From: Aeromicrobium endophyticum
GTDB taxonomy: Bacteria > Actinomycetota > Actinomycetes > Propionibacteriales > Nocardioidaceae
Length of the DNA: 64,000 bases
Assembly: GCF_003586285.1 (NCBI RefSeq)
Contig: NZ_QUBR01000001.1
Span: 744,001-808,000, forward strand
Direction of reading: 5' to 3'
The position numbers and the translations under genes were made by a program. Below, one piece after another: positions 16,410 to 24,706 of the stretch (positions within the stretch are counted from its first letter, which is position 1; each line of letters opens with the position of its first letter). The notes under the pieces were generated by a model. That model was not told where the DNA came from. It did no database searches and saw only the letters and a program-made list of their open reading frames with translations.

Positions 16410-16428
16410 CAATCAATGACAGTACCAT

Positions 16429-16466
16429 CACGAAGGGCCGAGATCGTGAAGATCCCGGCCTTCGTG
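16429..16466 (-). terminator. Hairpin downstream of the 16483-16905 gene
   Basis: CACGAAGG at 16429-16436 pairs with CCTTCGTG at 16459-16466, and the inner CCGAGAT/ATCCCGG parts extend the stem with mismatches, giving a stem of about 14 bp around a short loop. It lies 17 bp past the stop of the leftward membrane gene. No long T-tract follows, so it may be a weak or Rho-assisted terminator, also insulating the hydrolase promoter. Confidence 0.5.
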
Positions 16467-16482
16467 TGGTTCAGATCGAACG

Positions 16483-16905
16483 TCAGCTGGTGCGGGGCTC
16501 GGCGCCGAGGATCAGCAGCACGAGGTTGTCGCCCTTCTTCGACAGGCCGAAAAGGTACTCGCTGCCCTGGATGTTCGCCTCGAACTTGTCGTCGCCCGAG
16601 CGGTAGGCGCGGTAGGCCTTCTCGCCATCCGCGTGCGTGAGAGGTACGCCGTACGAGGACTTGGCAGCGCTGACGAAGGCGTCGACCCGGGCGTCCGAGT
16701 CGACCAGCACGGCGTCGGTCGAGCAGATGAACGAGACCACGGCTCCGGCGATCGCCAGCGACGCCACCGCCCCCGCCGCGCGCGAGTTGCCCTTGATGAA
16801 CAGGTGGAAGCCGGCAAGGATGCCGACCACGAACAACGCCAGGGCCAGACCGACGAGAGCCGCGTGGAGGTTGTCGTGACCGCCTTCGGTGAACACGTTC
16901 TTCAT
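16483..16905 (-). CDS. Hypothetical small membrane protein, 140 aa
   Basis: Not recognised. Two hydrophobic helices are clear: ALVGLALALFVVGILAGFHL (about residues 15-38) and AGAVASLAIAGAVVSFICST (about 45-66). A soluble C-terminal half with many charged residues follows and ends NLVLLILGAEPRTS. Start at ATG 16905 has AGAGGTA upstream. The soluble part may be extracytoplasmic or cytoplasmic; the sequence does not settle it. Stands alone between a hydrolase promoter and an XRE regulator gene on the same strand. Confidence 0.6.
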   Translation of the reverse strand: MKNVFTEGGHDNLHAALVGLALALFVVGILAGFHLFIKGNSRAAGAVASLAIAGAVVSFICSTDAVLVDSDARVDAFVSAAKSSYGVPLTHADGEKAYRAYRSGDDKFEANIQGSEYLFGLSKKGDNLVLLILGAEPRTS

Positions 16906-16984
16906 GGGTGGGGGTACCTCTCGCTCGGGTGGGATGACCATCGGTGAGGTTACTGGGTGCGGCGAAGCAGCCGACCCACGACCT

Positions 16985-17818
16985 TCAGGCCCCGACGCCC
17001 ACGACTGACAACAGCTGGAGCCGTTGGTAGCTCTCCGACCCGGGCTCGGCCGTGTAGACGAGCAACGAGTGGGACTGCTCGGGATCCTGCAGGATCTGGC
17101 AGTTGAGCTCGAGCAGGCCCACGGCCGGGTGCTGGTACCGCTTGACCGTCTTGGGCCGGATGCCGACCTGGTGCTCGCTCCACAGGCTGCGGAACTCGAC
17201 GTTGGACTCCGCGAGGAGGTCGACCAGGTGCTGGGCACGCGACCCAGGCCCACGGAGGGTTGCGATGGCGCGCAGGCCGGAGACGTACATGCGCGAGTAG
17301 AAGTCGTGGTCCTCGGGCGGGTGTAGCTCGCGGGCACTCGGCTCGGTGAACCACCGATATCCGAGGCTCCGCGACGGTCCGACGCGCTCACTCATGTCGC
17401 CGACCAGCGCGGCACCAAGCGGTGTCTGGCGCAGCGACTCGCCCAGCTCCGTGACGATCTCGGCGGGAGTGTCACCGAGCCGGTCGAAGATCCGCAGCAT
17501 GCCTGGGCTGACATGGTCGCTGTCGACGCCACGGACCGGGGGCCGATGGCCGGCGAGCCGGAAGAGGTGGTCCCGCTCGTCCAGCGTCATGTGCAGGCCC
17601 TGCGCGATCGACGCGATCATCTGCTCCGACGGTTGCGGGCCGCGTTCGCGCTCGAGCCGCGCGTAGTAGTCGGTCGACATGTGACACAGCACCGCGACCT
17701 CTTCGCGCCGCAGACCGCTGGTCCGCCGACGCTGCCCCCGAGGCATCCCGACGTCCTCCGGCTGCAACGACTCCCGCCTGGCGCGCAGGAACTGTGCCAG
17801 CCCGGCCCGATCGATCAT
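16985..17818 (-). CDS. XRE-family regulator with MmyB-like ligand domain, 277 aa
   Basis: N-terminal helix-turn-helix with GLRREEVAVLCHMSTDYYAR and LERERGPQPSEQMIASIAQG, then a MmyB-type C-terminal domain (GYRWFTEPSARELHPPEDHD, later AVGLLELNCQIL and the common VYTAEPGSESYQRLQLL ending). Such regulators commonly sit divergent from, and repress, short-chain dehydrogenase genes; here the SDR at 17948-18892 is divergent with a perfect 10-bp-arm dyad between them. A second gene of the same type is at 49916-50755 beside another SDR. Start is set at ATG 17818 (MIDRAGLAQF); an upstream in-frame ATG at 17854 would overlap the dyad. Confidence 0.88.
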   Translation of the reverse strand: MIDRAGLAQFLRARRESLQPEDVGMPRGQRRRTSGLRREEVAVLCHMSTDYYARLERERGPQPSEQMIASIAQGLHMTLDERDHLFRLAGHRPPVRGVDSDHVSPGMLRIFDRLGDTPAEIVTELGESLRQTPLGAALVGDMSERVGPSRSLGYRWFTEPSARELHPPEDHDFYSRMYVSGLRAIATLRGPGSRAQHLVDLLAESNVEFRSLWSEHQVGIRPKTVKRYQHPAVGLLELNCQILQDPEQSHSLLVYTAEPGSESYQRLQLLSVVGVGA

Positions 17819-17846
17819 GCGCCCATCCTGACCGACGGCGCGTCGT

Positions 17847-17875
17847 TTATCCACGGATCGTCAGGCCGTGGATAA
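17847..17875. promoter_or_regulatory. Operator-like dyad between XRE regulator and SDR genes
   Basis: TTATCCACGG at 17847-17856 and CCGTGGATAA at 17866-17875 form a perfect inverted repeat with a 9-bp spacer. A second, overlapping inverted repeat is GGATCGT (17855-17861) with ACGATCC (17875-17881), so alternative structures or two overlapping sites are possible. It lies 28 bp upstream of the regulator start codon and 72 bp upstream of the SDR start, the expected place for autoregulation and control of the SDR. Confidence 0.6.
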
Positions 17876-17947
17876 CGATCCACACACGCGCGATGGTCGT
17901 CACGTGCTCCGGTCCGGAGCCACGCCACACGACGAAGGAATCAGCCC

Positions 17948-18892
17948 ATGCCACGCAAGAACGTCGACATCACCGTCCCTGACCTCACCGGCCGTCGCGC
18001 GGTGGTGACCGGCGCGAGCGACGGCATCGGACTCGCGATCGCGACGCGTCTGGCTGCGGCAGGCGCCGAGGTGATGATGCCGGTTCGCAACCGTGCCAAG
18101 GGCGAACGGGCCGCGCAGCAGATCCGCGAGCACCATCCCCAGGCGAAGGTGACGACGCACGACCTCGATCTGTCGTCCCTCGCGTCGGTGGCAGAGCTCG
18201 GCGAGGTGCTGCGCGCCGAGGGGGCACCGATCCACCTGCTGGTGAACAACGCCGGCGTCATGAGCCCACCGCAGCGTCAGACCACCGCTGACGGATTCGA
18301 GATCCAGCTCGGCACCAATCACCTCGGGCACTTCGCGCTCACGAGTCATCTCCTGCCGTTGCTCAGGGCGGGGCAGGCCCGGGTGACGTCACAGACCAGC
18401 GTCGCCGCGCGTTCCGGCTCCCTCAACTGGGACGACCTGAACTGGGAGCAGACCTACGACGTCATGCCCGCCTACAAGCAGTCGAAGATCGCTGTCGGCC
18501 TCTTCGGGCTGGAGCTGGACCGGCGAAGCAAGGAGGCTGCCTGGGGCATCACCAGCAACATCTCGCACCCCGGTGTCGCCCCCACCAGCCTGCTCGCCGC
18601 GCGCCCCGAGGTGGGCAGGGCCGAGGACACCCGCGAGGTCCGGGTCATCCGCTGGCTCTCCAGGCGCGGCATGCTCGTCGGCACCGTCGACAGCGCGGCG
18701 CTGCCCGGCCTCATGGCGTCCACCGCGCCGACGGGCGCCGGTCGGTTCTACGGACCGCAAGGGCTCGGCAACACCTCGGGACGGCCCGGGGAGCACAAGC
18801 TGTGGAAGCCCTTCCGCAGTGCCGAGGACGCAGAGCGCCTCTGGGCTCTGTCGGAGGAGATGACCGGCACGTCCTTCCCGACGTCATCCTGA
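17948..18892 (+). CDS. Short-chain dehydrogenase/reductase, retinol-dehydrogenase-like, 314 aa
   Basis: Extended SDR of the RDH type. [20 protein letters not shown] is the dinucleotide loop, [11 protein letters not shown] the NNAG motif and [10 protein letters not shown] the catalytic Tyr-x-x-x-Lys; the [10 protein letters not shown] segment is typical of this subfamily. The PVRNRAKGE stretch after the second strand contains basic residues compatible with NADP(H). Substrate unknown; divergent from an XRE/MmyB regulator with a shared operator, so probably induced by a small molecule that the enzyme modifies. Confidence 0.88.
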   Translation: MPRKNVDITVPDLTGRRAVVTGASDGIGLAIATRLAAAGAEVMMPVRNRAKGERAAQQIREHHPQAKVTTHDLDLSSLASVAELGEVLRAEGAPIHLLVNNAGVMSPPQRQTTADGFEIQLGTNHLGHFALTSHLLPLLRAGQARVTSQTSVAARSGSLNWDDLNWEQTYDVMPAYKQSKIAVGLFGLELDRRSKEAAWGITSNISHPGVAPTSLLAARPEVGRAEDTREVRVIRWLSRRGMLVGTVDSAALPGLMASTAPTGAGRFYGPQGLGNTSGRPGEHKLWKPFRSAEDAERLWALSEEMTGTSFPTSS

Positions 18893-19028
18893 CGCCTCGG
18901 GGGACGGCCGCGATGCCTGCTGCACTCGCACTCGTGAGACGAGGAGCCCGACGAGGCGGCACCGGCCGTCTTCCCCGATCCCGCTCGGTCGGCGGGTGGT
19001 GGGTTATAAGGGTTGGGGGGACAGAATC

Positions 19029-19679
19029 GTGTCCATGCACCCGTGCCCGTGCTGCGGCTACCGGACCTTGCCTGGTCGACGCGACTACGACCTGTGCCCT
19101 GTGTGCTGCTGGGAGGACGAAGGTCTCGAGCCCTGGGAGTTCAGCGGCCCCAACGGGCAGACGCTCGTCCACGCCCAGCACGCGTACCTGTCTGATGATC
19201 GTCCCTACAACCAGCGCGAGGGCAACGTCCGCGCGCCCCGGAAGCAGGAAGCCCGCGACCCCGACTGGCAACCGTTCGAGCGCACCCCTGAGCTGGTGGC
19301 ACGCGCAGATGAGGCCGATGCCGAGTTCGAGAGGGAGTACGAAGCGGATCGCCGTCGCGTCGCCGAGGAGATCGCCGCCGATCCGAAAGGGCCGATGAAG
19401 GAGTACAACGCGGCGGTCGCGGCGCTGCAGGCACGAGCCTCGGACCTCCCCTACCGCGAGGTGAAGGGCCAGCTGCGACACATCAGCAACACACATGGCG
19501 TGCCGTGGTCGGCCGCTCACCTGGAGCTTCAGTCGCGCCTGATGACGAACGAGAACTACTACCGCGGCCACCTGCTGAGGACTCTCTCGTGGATGGTTCG
19601 CTACTCACAGCCCCGCACCTGCCGGCAGCGGTGGCACGAGGTGCGCACCGGCACGATCCACTTCGGGTTCGCCAGGTGA
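19029..19679 (+). CDS. Cysteine-rich CPCC-domain protein, 216 aa
   Basis: The N-terminus HPCPCCGYRTL followed by LCPVCCWEDEG matches the Cys-rich CPCC domain, a small putative zinc-binding module of unknown function found in bacterial proteins, some near toxin-immunity loci. After it come a charged helical region (EADAEFEREYEADRRRVAEE) and a C-terminal part with no recognised domain. GTG 19029 is preferred because a GGGGGA purine run ends 8 bp upstream; ATG 19035 is an alternative. No neighbour hints at a partner. Function unknown. Confidence 0.7.
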   Translation: MSMHPCPCCGYRTLPGRRDYDLCPVCCWEDEGLEPWEFSGPNGQTLVHAQHAYLSDDRPYNQREGNVRAPRKQEARDPDWQPFERTPELVARADEADAEFEREYEADRRRVAEEIAADPKGPMKEYNAAVAALQARASDLPYREVKGQLRHISNTHGVPWSAAHLELQSRLMTNENYYRGHLLRTLSWMVRYSQPRTCRQRWHEVRTGTIHFGFAR

Positions 19680-19717
19680 CCGGCGCGGCCTGGCCCGCCA
19701 GCTAGAAGGCGGAGCCC

Positions 19718-20716
19718 CTAGGCCTGCTCGTCCGCGATGCGGTTGCGGCGCTCCTCCTCGCGCTTGGAGTAGGCCGCGGCGCGGATCGCCTCGTCGGACT
19801 CCAGGCCTGACCCGAGCCCTCCCCCGACCGTCGCTGCCGAGGCCACGAACCACGCGAGCAAAAAAAGGTCGCTGTGGTCGAGCGGTGAGCGCACGGAGCC
19901 GGCCATCACCGAGGGGTCGAGCACGAAGAACGCCCAGACGACGTTGACCACGTACAGCACCAGGTAGCAGATGAGCACCCCGACGGTGAGCGTCACGAAC
20001 GTCGAGGCGTTGTAGAGCCGAGATCTCTGTCGAGCCTCGGCCGAGTCGTCGTCGCGGCGGTCCCAGAGGTTGCCGTCGATGATCAGCCAGCCCACGACCA
20101 GCGCGATCGAGACCACCGTCGCCACCACGAGCCGCCAGGTTGAGAGGGACGCGGCGAGCTCCCACACGGTCGAGTTGACGGTGGCGACCGCTCCCGTGGC
20201 CAGCGCCGCCACGAGTGCGGACTTGAGGCCGGGCACCAGGAGCCACGGACGATTGGCGATCACCATGCCCATCAGCAACCGCCACCGCGCGGCGCTTCGG
20301 GAGATGGTGACGCGACTGTCGACCGCGGCGTCCGGATCGGCCATCCCCTCGACGAGCGATCGCACGACGCCGCGGGCACGGGCGCGCACCCGCACACCGC
20401 CGAGCGCGGGCAGCGACACCACGGCCACCCGCTGGTCGTCGTCCGTCTTGGCCAGGAGGTGCCGACCGTCAACGTCCTGCAGCGGCAGCTCGGTGAGCCC
20501 CAGCACGAGGTCCCACTCGTGCTGGCGGGCCGCGTCACGCAGGCGCGACATCGCTGTCTCGACGTCTTCGCTGCCCGTCGTGAAGGGCTCGCTGACCATC
20601 TCGACGGACCACGCGTCATGACCGTCCTCGCGCGGTGGGTCGAGGTCACCCAGGCTGCGAGCGACCTCGGACGGGAATGCGGGATCGGCGACGAGGCCGA
20701 CCTTGATCGTCCTCAT
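19718..20716 (-). CDS. Hypothetical membrane protein, 332 aa
   Basis: No family recognised. An N-terminal soluble half with alternating strand/helix character (MRTIKVGLVADPAFPSEVAR, DLVLGLTELPL) is followed by at least four hydrophobic helices: SALVAALATGAVATV, LVVATVVSIALVVGWLII, VTLTVGVLICYLVLYVVNVV and LFLLAWFVASAATVGGGLG. The tail is short and charged. The N-terminal region could be a ligand-binding or signalling domain facing the cytoplasm; that is a guess. Single gene, divergent from the SRPBCC gene at 20814. Confidence 0.65.
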   Translation of the reverse strand: MRTIKVGLVADPAFPSEVARSLGDLDPPREDGHDAWSVEMVSEPFTTGSEDVETAMSRLRDAARQHEWDLVLGLTELPLQDVDGRHLLAKTDDDQRVAVVSLPALGGVRVRARARGVVRSLVEGMADPDAAVDSRVTISRSAARWRLLMGMVIANRPWLLVPGLKSALVAALATGAVATVNSTVWELAASLSTWRLVVATVVSIALVVGWLIIDGNLWDRRDDDSAEARQRSRLYNASTFVTLTVGVLICYLVLYVVNVVWAFFVLDPSVMAGSVRSPLDHSDLFLLAWFVASAATVGGGLGSGLESDEAIRAAAYSKREEERRNRIADEQA

Positions 20717-20813
20717 GGATCGCCACCGTACTCGCGTCGCGACAGCTTAGATAGGGCTGCGGTACGCACCATCTCAGCCGCACACGGGGACGGGGCACGC
20801 CTACGCTCGACAG

Positions 20814-21305
20814 ATGATCGGTGACCGCTGGGGCGCGACGGACGCCGAGACGCGCCTGCACTACCCGTGCGACGACTTCGTCCCCAAACCCGCGTGGCAG
20901 GCCTGGCGCGGAGTCACCGTCGACGCCCCTCCGGACGCGGTGTGGCCGTGGATCGTCCAGCTCCGCCTGGCGCCCTACTCGTACGACTGGATCGACAACC
21001 TCGGACGACGCTCACCCCGCGAGCTCCAAGGACTGCCCGACCCCCGGGTTGGCGACCCGTTCACCGCCACCGCCGGACGCCCGATCGGCAAGGTCGTGTC
21101 CGTCGAGGCCGGAGTCCACCTGACGGCGAAGCTCGCCGGCGCGTACATGTCATACGTCCTGGTGGACGCCGGCCAGTCCACCCGACTCCTCCTGAAGCTC
21201 GCCGCCCGCAACGGCCGCGTCCTCGGACCGCTCTTCGCAGTCGGCGACCTCGTCATGGCGCGCAAGCAACTTCTCCACCTCAAGGAGCTCGCCGAATGGA
21301 GGTAG
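20814..21305 (+). CDS. SRPBCC-fold (polyketide cyclase/START-like) protein, 163 aa
   Basis: Contains the usual opening of SRPBCC proteins: VTVDAPPDAVWPWIVQL, followed by YSYDWIDNLGRRSP and a beta-rich ligand pocket (AYMSYVLVDAG). Related actinobacterial proteins are annotated as hypothetical SRPBCC family members. Possibly binds a hydrophobic ligand; substrate unknown. It is the last typical high-GC gene before the accessory island, so it marks the left border of that region. Confidence 0.7.
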   Translation: MIGDRWGATDAETRLHYPCDDFVPKPAWQAWRGVTVDAPPDAVWPWIVQLRLAPYSYDWIDNLGRRSPRELQGLPDPRVGDPFTATAGRPIGKVVSVEAGVHLTAKLAGAYMSYVLVDAGQSTRLLLKLAARNGRVLGPLFAVGDLVMARKQLLHLKELAEWR

Positions 21306-21676
21306 CTCGACGCATCGCGGAAGCGTCACGTCACTTGCGGTGGAATGACGCGCCTCACTGCCTGCCTTGCAGAACGTTGCGAGTGCGAGTCTCCACTGTG
21401 CAATCTGGTGGCCCGGTTCTCTCAGCGGGCAAAGACGCAAGGGTTGGCGGGCGTGATTGCCCACGGGGCGACTCAAGCGTGAGGACCCCGATCATCAACC
21501 GCGAGTCATCGACCGCGATACGGTCGAGCCGAACGCGTCCGCTCGGCTGGATCCTTCTGCGGCTGGTCTAGTCACAGACTACGCAGCGCGACGTTTTAAA
21601 TTAGAAACCTATACAAAGGTAGACTGCGTAGCGCTACAATCCGACTTCGCGCTGGCAAACATATTAGGGGCGTCTA
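21306..21676. other. Non-coding boundary segment of the accessory island
   Basis: About 370 bp with no convincing gene. No tRNA cloverleaf or integrase attachment repeat could be recognised. Composition changes within it: up to about 21580 it is G/C-rich, then A/T-rich with TTTTAAATTAG and CATATTAG runs (about 21593-21667) just before the first island gene, suggesting that foreign DNA and its promoter begin here. Confidence 0.5.
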
Positions 21677-22204
21677 GTGTCCGAAATTGACGCGGAGGTG
21701 GCGTACGAGACCGTGCTAGCCCAACTTCAGAGTGAGCTGCCTAGTTTGTCTGCACAGGTAATTGCTGAGGTTGAGAGAGGGCGCGAACTCAACGCAAGCG
21801 AGATATTTGGCAGCGAGAAGGCAAGACGAGACCGCGACCTGACCAGTCAGCGTCTCGGGAAACTTTCGGACGCCGACCTCGCGTCTGTGGAGTTAACGCC
21901 CGAGGAACGTCTGATGGTGCTAGTTCGCGCCATCAGTGTTGAGACGGACACGTACAACGGATCCGCTGGGATCCTGTCTCGATTTGCCAGCGAGTACGGC
22001 GCAGACCACTTTACTTTCATCAACCCTGGCGAAGAGTTTCGGACCGAGCGGACGAGCGCCCAAAACGTACCTCTTGACGAAGAGCGCAGCGATAGTCGAT
22101 CACGAAGTTCGTTCTTCGATGTTCGCTATGAGAGTGAGCCCATCAATCGAGAAGCGATCGACGCGGCCCTAGCTGCATTAGACGGCGAAGATGAATACAA
22201 CTGA
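21677..22204 (+). CDS. Hypothetical protein, first gene of a two-gene nuclease module, 175 aa
   Basis: No domain recognised. The N-terminal 60 residues are helical and charged (VLAQLQSELPSLSAQVIAEV); a middle segment VELTPEERLMVLVRAISVET and a C-terminal low-complexity acidic/basic region follow. Start is GTG 21677. Base use is more A/T-rich than in the surrounding genes. It overlaps the downstream PD-(D/E)XK nuclease gene by 14 bp, so the two are co-expressed; an antitoxin, adaptor or specificity protein for the nuclease is a reasonable guess, without proof. Confidence 0.6.
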   Translation: MSEIDAEVAYETVLAQLQSELPSLSAQVIAEVERGRELNASEIFGSEKARRDRDLTSQRLGKLSDADLASVELTPEERLMVLVRAISVETDTYNGSAGILSRFASEYGADHFTFINPGEEFRTERTSAQNVPLDEERSDSRSRSSFFDVRYESEPINREAIDAALAALDGEDEYN

Positions 22205-22859
22205 TTTGATCAACCACCTGACGACACAAATTGGGATGCTCAGTGCGACGTACCAGGCATCTGCCGCACCTTCTGATCTCTATGAAGCGGCCTTATGGGT
22301 GTTGGCGACCGATGCCACAAGAGTTGCTGGAGCCACTAGCGTCGATCTTCGGGGGCCCACGGCTGCGAATGGGGCACCGCTTCCAACCTTTCGCCGGCAT
22401 CCAGGGAGTCTTTGGATTGGCGATTTCACCTACGCGGAGGTCCGCTTTGCTACGACTCGGCGACGGTGCGAAATCCACCTAGGTGTGAAAGTCGTCGGCG
22501 AGTCCGGGGTCGCTCACGAGTGCGACATCGCGATACTCGAGGAACGCGAAGCGCAGCGCAGCAGGACCGGGACCGTGCACCCGCGGAAGTCTGGAGTTAT
22601 CGCCTCGGTTGAGGCAAAAAACTACTCCGCATCACCCGGTATCGGCATTGGACGAAGCTTTATTGGGCTGGCAACGGAGCTTGGTCATCCCAAGTCTTCC
22701 TTGGCCTTCCCGTCCACGGGGGCAACGAACCTGATGAGATTGCTTGCTCGACGATCGAGTGAATGTTTCGACGACAGCATCCCTGGCGGCGTAGGCTCGG
22801 CGGCGCTTGAGGCCAACATGGCGCGGCTCGTCAGAAACTGGCGTGCAAGGCAGCCTTGA
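22191..22859 (+). CDS. Putative PD-(D/E)XK-fold nuclease, 222 aa
   Basis: A restriction-endonuclease-like core is visible: CDIAILEE (Asp112) on one strand and SVEAKNYS (Glu141, Lys143) on the next, i.e. D-X28-E-X-K, followed by a helix IGRSFIGLATELG as in Holliday-resolvase/Mrr-like nucleases. An N-terminal helical part carries YEAALW (Glu32), which may supply the further conserved acidic residue. Expected to cut DNA or RNA; target unknown. Translation is coupled to the upstream 175-aa gene. No methyltransferase is nearby, so classical restriction-modification is unlikely; a defence or toxin role fits the island context. Confidence 0.65.
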   Translation: MNTTDLINHLTTQIGMLSATYQASAAPSDLYEAALWVLATDATRVAGATSVDLRGPTAANGAPLPTFRRHPGSLWIGDFTYAEVRFATTRRRCEIHLGVKVVGESGVAHECDIAILEEREAQRSRTGTVHPRKSGVIASVEAKNYSASPGIGIGRSFIGLATELGHPKSSLAFPSTGATNLMRLLARRSSECFDDSIPGGVGSAALEANMARLVRNWRARQP

Positions 22860-23046
22860 TCCGTCGCAAACCAAATCTGGGTGGATGACTACAGAGGGTC
22901 GGCAGTGACTTACTGCGCCACTGTGGCTTCAATCGTGAATCTCGATCGCGGGGGTCACGTCGCTCAGCAAGGCGACCGACCCGTGGCCCGTCGCATGCGA
23001 GCCGTGACTAACCGACCTCGTTGCTGCAGCCTGGGAGTATGTTCCT

Positions 23047-23520
23047 GTGAACTTGACTCTCAATTTCGTCGATGGGACCCCCTTGGGCCACGAGTGGGTC
23101 GAGAAGCCATTCGTGGATACCGAAGCATTCGACCGCACATGGTGGGTTGGCCAGTGTGCTGGTCCCGTCGCGTTCGCGTCGTTCGTTCGGGACGGCGATG
23201 GCGAGGTAGCACGTGCCCAGATCAAGTTGAGATCTCGAACAGGGTCGGCGTACCCCACTTGGGACCGGCGGGAAGGGGGTGTCACCGAGATCGACCTGAT
23301 CGCTGTGAAGGACAGCCTCCGGGGAGGAGGAATCGGCGGCCAGGCGCTCGCACTGCTTGTCGCCGAATACGGGGCCCCGATCATTGCACTCGCCAAGAAT
23401 GAGAAGGCTGAGGGCTTCTGGCGCAAGCAGCACGGCTGGGAGGAGCATTTACAGGAGGCGGACGAGGGTGCCCATCCGGAGGCACCAAAAGCTATGCCGC
23501 TGTATGTGTGGAATGGATGA
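23047..23520 (+). CDS. GNAT-family N-acetyltransferase, 157 aa
   Basis: The fold is indicated by a central strand ending TEIDLIAVKDSLRGGGIGGQ, the acetyl-CoA pyrophosphate loop R-G-G-G-I-G-G, followed by a helix ALALLVAEYGAP, then EGFWRKQHGWEEH as in GNAT C-termini. Acetylates an unknown amine, possibly a peptide, antibiotic or protein. GTG start at 23047. Stands alone, about 190 bp after the nuclease module and upstream of the IS3 element, so its link to the defence genes is only positional. Confidence 0.75.
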   Translation: MNLTLNFVDGTPLGHEWVEKPFVDTEAFDRTWWVGQCAGPVAFASFVRDGDGEVARAQIKLRSRTGSAYPTWDRREGGVTEIDLIAVKDSLRGGGIGGQALALLVAEYGAPIIALAKNEKAEGFWRKQHGWEEHLQEADEGAHPEAPKAMPLYVWNG

Positions 23521-23813
23521 CGCGGAGCTCGGCACGCCGCGGTCGCCTCAATGAGGGCGTCTTTGGCGGCGGAATGACGTAAGTACGCGTCGCGTCTTCG
23601 ACACTCTTTGCGTAGGGCCCGAGTGCCTGCAGCTGACCCACTAGAGTCTCGGACGAGCCCTGAGTTTGATCCACCCTGACGCCGATACGACAGAAGCGCT
23701 ACCGGGCAATTGGAAAGTACGACCGCATCGAACACGACCTCAGACCAGACTTTGGCGGTGGGTAAAGCGGGACCCACATCATTGCCGCGGCAGAGTACAG
23801 CCTTAACCGAGCA

Positions 23814-23838
23814 GGGACTGCTGCACGATCAGGTGACA
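23814..23838. repeat. Left terminal inverted repeat of the IS3 element
   Basis: 25 bp beginning GGGACTGCTGCACG and ending GGTGACA, an exact reverse complement of 25054-25078. Located just after the transposase stop codon side of the element. Confidence 0.85.
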
Positions 23839-23845
23839 GATCGGG

Positions 23846-24706
23846 TTAGGCAGCAGACGCTGCCTGTGGGGTCATGATGGTCTCGTACTCGATGGGGGTC
23901 AAACGTCCGAGGGCTGCTTGCCTTCGGCGTCGGTGATAGGTCCGCTCGATCCAGGTCACGATCGCGATCCGGAGCTCCTCGCGTGTTCTCCAGGCGCGCC
24001 TGTCGAGGACGTTCTTTTGCAGCAGCGCGAAGAACGATTCCATGGCTGCGTTGTCGCCGCAGGCGCCGACTTTGCCCATCGATCCGACCATGTCGTGGCG
24101 ATTGAGGGCGCGGACGAATTTGCGGGATCGAAACTGGCTTCCGCGGTCGCTGTGACAGATCGTGCCGGCCACGTCATCACGTCGCCTGACGGCATTCTCC
24201 AAGGCCGCCACGGCCAGTGAGGACTTCATCCGTGAGTCGATCGAGTAGCCGACGATCCGGTTGGACCAGACGTCTTTGATCGCGCAGAGATACAGCTTGC
24301 CCTCGGCCGTCCAATGCTCGGTGATGTCGGCCAGCCACAGCTGATCGGGCTGGTCGGCGGTGAAGTTCCGTTCAACGAGATCGTCGTGGACCGGTGGCCC
24401 GGGCTTCTTGCCGTTGCGGCCGCGCTTCTTGCCGAACACCGACCACCAGCCGTTGGTGGAACAGATCTTCCACACCGTCCGCTCGGCCACCGCGAACCCG
24501 GCGGCGCGGACCTCGTCAACGACGAAGCGGTAACCGAATTCCGGGTCGTCTCGGTGGGCGTCGAAGATCGCATCCCACAACAGGGCTTCGTCCCACTCGC
24601 CGCCAGTGACTGGCTCGGCCAGCCACCGGTAGTAAGGCTGGCGGGCCAGCCCCAGCACGCGGCAGCTGACGGTGACCGGGATCTTGTCGCCGGCCAGGTC
24701 GCTCAC
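23846..24706 (-). CDS. IS3-family transposase OrfB (DDE domain), 286 aa
   Basis: Catalytic integrase-like domain of an IS3 transposase. The N-terminal helix-turn-helix region CRVLGLARQPYYRWLAEP precedes the rve core: QLWLADITEHW (first Asp), CHSDRGSQF (second Asp) and GDNAAMESFFALL (Glu), completing the DDE triad, ending in the usual RRQAALGRLTPIEYE. GTG 24706 overlaps the OrfA stop by 4 bp, but the productive enzyme is normally an OrfAB fusion made by -1 frameshifting, here at 24721-24727. No damage seen. Confidence 0.9.
   Translation of the reverse strand: MSDLAGDKIPVTVSCRVLGLARQPYYRWLAEPVTGGEWDEALLWDAIFDAHRDDPEFGYRFVVDEVRAAGFAVAERTVWKICSTNGWWSVFGKKRGRNGKKPGPPVHDDLVERNFTADQPDQLWLADITEHWTAEGKLYLCAIKDVWSNRIVGYSIDSRMKSSLAVAALENAVRRRDDVAGTICHSDRGSQFRSRKFVRALNRHDMVGSMGKVGACGDNAAMESFFALLQKNVLDRRAWRTREELRIAIVTWIERTYHRRRRQAALGRLTPIEYETIMTPQAASAA

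Noticed and set aside
21380..21470. Possible tRNA or attachment site at the island border
   Set aside because: No acceptor stem or T-loop (GGTTCGAATC-like) arrangement and no matching repeat at the right border could be found.
22191..22859. Classical restriction-modification system
   Set aside because: A nuclease-like motif is present but no methyltransferase or specificity gene is found within the island.
23492..23674. 60-codon leftward frame overlapping the end of the GNAT gene
   Set aside because: Somewhat protein-like composition, but no family, no ribosome-binding site and overlap with a better gene; perhaps a remnant.
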